Source of the DNA: Paramacrobiotus metropolitanus
Taxonomy: Eukaryota; Tardigrada; Eutardigrada; Parachela; Macrobiotidae
Assembly (NCBI RefSeq): GCF_019649055.1
Contig: NW_026570238.1
Span: 1,054,001-1,118,000 of the forward strand
Direction of reading: 5' to 3'
Length of the DNA stretch: 64,000 nucleotides
The position numbers and the translations under genes were made by a program. Shown piece after piece: positions 59,788-64,000 of this stretch. The stretch's first letter is position 1. Each line of letters begins with the position of its first letter. Under the pieces are notes generated by a model, which did not search any database, had not been told where the DNA came from, and saw nothing but the letters and a program-made list of their open reading frames with translations.

Positions 59788-61221
59788 CACTGGTCCTCTT
59801 TGTCATAACCGTCCATTCCGCACACAGTTCATATCTGAAGCCCTGGCACTGTTTATCCGCAAAAACGGCTCCGTTCCTCCACTGTTAAATGAGTGCAGAA
59901 ACAATTCCAAGCAAATTGTACGTTTAACATTTGAAACACTGAATTATGATTATGATTTAAAACGATTAAGCGCTAAAAAAAGAAATAGTGCCACTTAAAA
60001 ATTACGTACAGCGTGTACTATGAAATCACTATCTACTGGGACGAGCCCTCGGGTGTGGGGAGTGCACTCGTGTGATTCAATGAAAAAAACTTGTAGTAAA
60101 TGTTTAATTATACGATATATCTATATTTATATCTATATAAAAATTATGTAATCGTACTTACGTTGTCAGTAAGTATCTGCTGTAAAAAAATAACGACTGC
60201 GGTATTAGTAGTTAGTGTAGTTGTAATTATTTTTGTAATTATAACTGTTCAAGTACTGAAGTATCACCGACTGCACTAAAAAGCTAAGTGCATTACCGGC
60301 AACTGTTTCTTCGGTGTTTGTTTTTGCTGTTTGTAGAAGTTTGTTTGTAGTTTTGCGATATTGCGCTTTAGTAAGCTAATTTAATGACAAACTTAAATTT
60401 TATGTACCCGTTAAGTCATGCCTACTCTATGCCGGTATCTTTAAAAAAAAAGAAAACAGTAACACTTTTATGACCTCAAAATTTTGGTAAATTGATATAC
60501 TAATCGAGTAATCGAGTAGAGTTCCTATCCTAGTACAGTACACTGTACACCCATGCAGTCGTGGAGATTTCACGGTATGTTATGTCGAAGAATTCATGTT
60601 CGTACGGATGCCATTAATAACGTACAGATTAGAGTATGTGCAATAGACGCAAGATCTTGTGCTGTTTTTAGAACGCACACCACGCTTTTAAAACAAGTTC
60701 TGCGAAGTGTTCACCACATGTACATTACGCATAGTCTAATGCATAGACAGACAGATGGATCAATTCACAGAGACCCGGCGACACTGGAAATTTCCATTTT
60801 GATCGGTTAACACTTTTTTTAACTCGAAAATCTGGAATCGCAGTTCACTTGCAGTGCATCATATTATAGTTTTTTAGAATGTGTGATACAACTACAAAGT
60901 GCGCCTTACCGTGGAAAGCGTAATTGGTGAGTTTGGACAGTTTTTCCAATATTGAGCGAGGGAAGCCGAGTATCGTACCTATATGTGTATTAGCGAGTAG
61001 AATCTGCGCACAGAACTATAAAGCTTAAGATCTGTAATTAATTTAAGGCAGGGAACATTACTACGTCATTAGTTCGTTATGTTTACGAATATCTTGAAAA
61101 TTCGGATATAACATAATAACTATAAACAATTAAGCTACCAAAACGAGCAAAGCGTCATAATCAACACTCGTATAGATACCTAAGCTGAAAAGAAAGGATT
61201 TTTTTTGGATCAGCTGTGCTA
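59788..61221. other. Divergent intergenic region
   Basis: Lies between the aminotransferase homologue (-) and the DnaJ gene (+). A plus-strand frame at 60553-60810 is unsupported. AT-rich, nothing recognised. Confidence 0.5.
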
Positions 61222-62145
61222 ATGGAATTTCGACTTGGCGTATTACTTATCATCGCAACGTTGTATGCGGTGCTTAACGGGAGAGTGCAATGTCAGAATT
61301 ACTACAAAATTCTTGGAGTAAAGCCCACTGCTTCAGCAGGGGAGATAAAACGAGCTTTCAGAGATCTCGCTTTGCAACATCATCCGGATAAAAGAAAGCA
61401 TTCAACGGACGCCGAAACTTTCATCCAGATAAGAAAAGGTATGTTATAAGGTCATGCATTTACTGCTGCTGTAAACTAGAACAGCAAATTGTGTCGATGA
61501 ATTGATTCGGTATGATGACGGTATGTTAAATATGAACCAAATGTATATACAAAATTAAATAACGTTCATGACTTAATTAAGCGCTGGTTTAGCAGTAGAT
61601 TAACCATAAGAATCGTCAATATGTACTTGTTTTTAGCGTACGAAGTTTTGGGGAACGTAAAGAAGCGACAGCAATACGATGCAAAACTTAAATTCCAGTC
61701 GGCCACGTTCAATTTCGACAACATCTTTGCTCGACATAAGCCAAAAACGTCCTCATCCAAACACGAACATACGGATGGTGAACCGGATTTTTTTGGATCG
61801 GATTTCCAGTTTGCCGATATTTTTAACATGATCATGGATACAGTTAAGCAGCAGTCGTTTTCACATCAACGATCAGAAGAACCGAACCGGAAGAACCAGG
61901 ACACGAAAAAGGACAGCGAATTAGTCCGCTTTATCATACGAAACGTCGTCAAAGCTTTTGCGCACTGGAATTCGCCTGAGGGCGACAGTGACACATATAG
62001 TAATCCTGAAAACCCGAATTCAAATCAACATCAATCCCCTTCGCTCATTAGCCGGCTTTTCGGAGTTATTCGCGCCTGTGACTTCTCCGGAAACCGCCTG
62101 CCGATTTGGACTTGTGCCAAAGGTTTCATGAATCTCTTTGCGTAA
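61222..62145 (+). CDS. ER-luminal J-domain co-chaperone, DNAJB9/ERdj4-like
   Basis: Two exons: 61222-61438 and 61637-62145; 241 residues, phase 1 junction (AAAG|GTATGT...TTTTTAG|CG). Signal peptide MEFRLGVLLIIATLYAVLNG, then a J domain (YYKILGVKPTASAGEIKRAF, HPD in QHHPDKRK, continuing AYEVLGNVKKRQQYD after the intron). The J domain stimulates Hsp70 (BiP) ATPase. No Gly/Phe or zinc-finger region follows; the tail of about 150 residues has FFGSDFQFADIFNMIMD, as in DNAJB9, and a Ser/Asn-rich stretch. An ER role in protein quality control is inferred from the signal peptide. There is no KDEL-type ending. AATAAA lies at about 62451. Confidence 0.85.
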
Positions 62146-62470
62146 AATTCGAATACGTTCTTTCGCTATGGCCCTTTCTGATTGATGTTCTGTGATAATG
62201 GTCATTCTAGCCATCGCACTGCTAGATGTTCGACATGTGAGTTCCTGCACATTATTCTGTATAAACTGCAGATATGATTGTAATTTAACCTTAATTGTAA
62301 CTTTTAAGCTCTAGCTCAGTACGTAAGCTCACTGCAAAGAACTGAGCAATATCAAATCCAGTATAAAGAAATCGGTATATCAAGAGCTCACAATGGTCGA
62401 TGCGTACCGTATTTGCCGACTTTTATTTAATGCGATCGTTGCAGAATTTAAAATAAATGCTCGCATGTCG

Positions 62471-63290
62471 CTAAATAAATAGACCAGCATTTTTACGCTC
62501 TAAAATGTATTCCCCCATCATTAATGGACGCTCGACAGTCGAACCCTTCCTGTTCTCCTTTTCTTTGTCTGTGTTATGCTTCCGGTCTGTTTCTTTTATT
62601 TCATATTCTTGTCCACTCCTACCAATACCGTATGCCTCCCGTTGATGCTCCATAAATCTGTCGAATGCTACCATTGCCACACTGTCCTTAGGCAATGACG
62701 GATTGTCCTGTAAACGCAAAAAAAAGTTATTTTAACTAGATTCGGTACAATTTTTAGTCGGGATTTACAAGAATATCCACATAAAGCAATCCAATATTTT
62801 TCCGATTGGGATCATCTTTCTCTTCGACAATACGCTTTCTAATTACGACAGGTACGCAATTGTCGACATGGCCATATTCCGGCTCCGCGGCATTTAGCGG
62901 TGAGGAGGATGCTTCGCCCTCTTGTGCAGCCTTCTTGCCGGCCTGCTTTTTCCCGGACTGGCTTTTCTCGTCTGCTCGCGCTGACAACGAATTACCTTCC
63001 TTCCGGACCAGTGTTGACTCTGATTCCGGAGATTCTTGTTGTGTGTTGGTATCCACCGGTGGCAGCCTAGTATTAGTTGGCAAAGCAGGTGACGGTGGTC
63101 GCTTCCACAGTAATGATTCTGTTTGCTCCTTCCGTTGTCGAGCTACCGCCTCCATGAGCCGATGCAGCCCCGAAACAGTTATTTTATTTTCTATAACCAA
63201 ATCGAACACAGAATACTTAACAAAAAAAGCGGTACCCCAGGTTGATAGCAGGTATCGTAAGTATACCTCCAGTATTGTCTCACTTTGCAT
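62471..63290 (-). CDS. Unrecognised two-exon gene, 252 residues
   Basis: Exons (minus): 63290-62769 and 62707-62471, phase 0 junction (ATTCTT|GTAAAT...TTTACAG|GAC), intron 61 bases. The N-terminal 60 residues look ordered (ILEVYLRYLLSTWGTAFFVK). The middle is Ser/Pro/Lys-rich and disordered. The C-terminal third (RIVEEKDDPNRKN, then SVAMVAFDRFMEHQREAYG) is charged and probably helical. No signal peptide is seen. The start at 63290 may not be the true one, as the frame upstream is not closed immediately. Family unknown. Confidence 0.6.
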
Positions 63291-63488
63291 TTCAACTTGT
63301 ATTAAGTAATCATTCCCGTTGTTAACTGTGTATCATGGATTATTCATACATGTTTGTAAGTTACCACGTGTGCAGAAATGTAAAATTTCGCATTCATTCA
63401 TAGGGATATGTCGATAATGGTCAGTGTAATATAATACTCATTTTAAAAATACGAGTAGAATATGGATAGACAGGCTCTGACTCTAAAA

Positions 63489-63874
63489 CTACTGCACTTT
63501 CACCAGTTTTATTCGTTCAGCAATTTTTTGAGTAATTTTAATAGCAACGTGTGCCAGCAAAAATCCCCATACAATGGATACAATACAATCAATGGTGTAT
63601 GACTTGGCTGCTTCAGAATTAAATTCAAATAAAGAAGCTTCTCAACACTAAACGCAGTTTACGGGTTCACAAGCAAAAATCAAATTTTAAACAAGGCTGA
63701 GCTTCCAGATTGAACTTTCCTTTCACGTATGATGTTTACACCCTTTTCAGTTTTTAATGCAGCCATTTAGAACTTACCGGAAAGGTTTAAAACCTTCAGA
63801 CTTCGGTTGCCATCGCTAATAAGCCCATCGGAAGAGTCAAATATGACGCCATCGATTAATGCGTTGAATCGTTC
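63489..63874 (-). CDS. 3' end of a gene running off the right edge; C-terminally anchored membrane protein
   Basis: Two exons (minus): 63874-63778 (acceptor TTCTAG, donor GTAAGT) and 63610-63489, joined in phase 1 (TCCG + CA). The encoded end includes IDGVIFDSSDGLISDGN and SLKVLNLSAAKSY, then one TM segment (TIDCIVSIVWGFLLAHVAIK) and a basic tail ending KLVKVQ. The strong splice sites and clean frame make this more than chance. The rest of the gene lies beyond base 64000. Family not recognised. Confidence 0.55.
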
Positions 63875-64000
63875 CTAGAACACCGGCATATTGAGGAAGC
63901 TATCATTTTCCGCAGCATTATAACATATATAATTATATAATCATAAATTACAAAAGTACATATCAAAGGCAGTTACTGAGATAATTATGAACTTGCTGTT

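Noticed and set aside
1-64000. tRNA genes, rRNA genes, CRISPR arrays, bacterial operons
   Set aside because: No tRNA-like B-box and acceptor-stem combination, rRNA core sequence or spaced direct-repeat array was seen by eye; a covariance-model search would be decisive for tRNAs.

Overview
The window is animal nuclear DNA: AT-rich, with spliced genes whose introns are mostly 50-110 bases and end in GT-AG, several micro-exons, and interspersed transposable elements. The gene set (HEY-type bHLH repressor, receptor guanylate cyclase, SLC46 transporter, oxytocin/vasopressin-type GPCR, ER DnaJ, two small single-pass proteins, Gly-rich secreted peptides) points to an invertebrate metazoan, probably an ecdysozoan. 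A tardigrade would fit the compact intron style, but nothing here proves it. I see no bacterial, organellar or CRISPR features and no recognisable tRNA or rRNA gene.

Layout. 0-6.3 kb: the last exon of a gene entering from the left (+), a secreted PAN/apple-like protein (+), and two intact but unrecognised multi-exon genes on the minus strand (257 and 548 residues). 6.3-15.2 kb: a long gene-free stretch with three Su(H)/CSL-like sites, then a five-exon HEY gene (+). 16.7-23.5 kb: a 20-exon receptor guanylate cyclase (-) carrying a TA-flanked inverted-repeat element in one intron. 24.3-27.1 kb: a Gly-rich protein and a small Cys-rich type I membrane protein (+). 27.7-31.0 kb: a six-exon SLC46-type transporter (-) with a foldback element in intron 1.

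31.6-42.8 kb is a three-level nest of transposons. The outermost element has TA-flanked ends whose long inverted termini are tandem arrays (a 9-base repeat plus a unit of about 70 bases). A piggyBac-like element sits at a TTAA inside the right-hand array. A young Ty3/gypsy LTR retrotransposon (325-base LTRs, 4-base target duplication) sits inside the piggyBac-like element.

43-64 kb: a second small Cys-rich membrane protein (-), a Gly-rich secreted peptide gene (-), an oxytocin/vasopressin (inotocin) receptor (-), a putative four-TM protein (-), a DegT/DnrJ/EryC1/StrS-type PLP aminotransferase homologue (-), a DNAJB9-like ER co-chaperone (+), an unrecognised gene (-) and the 3' end of a membrane-anchored protein gene that runs off the right edge (-).

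There is no operon logic. Neighbouring genes are functionally unrelated, though several act at the cell surface or in signalling. All gene models below come from reading splice sites, intron phase and protein character by eye. Every internal junction listed keeps frame, but none has transcript support here.
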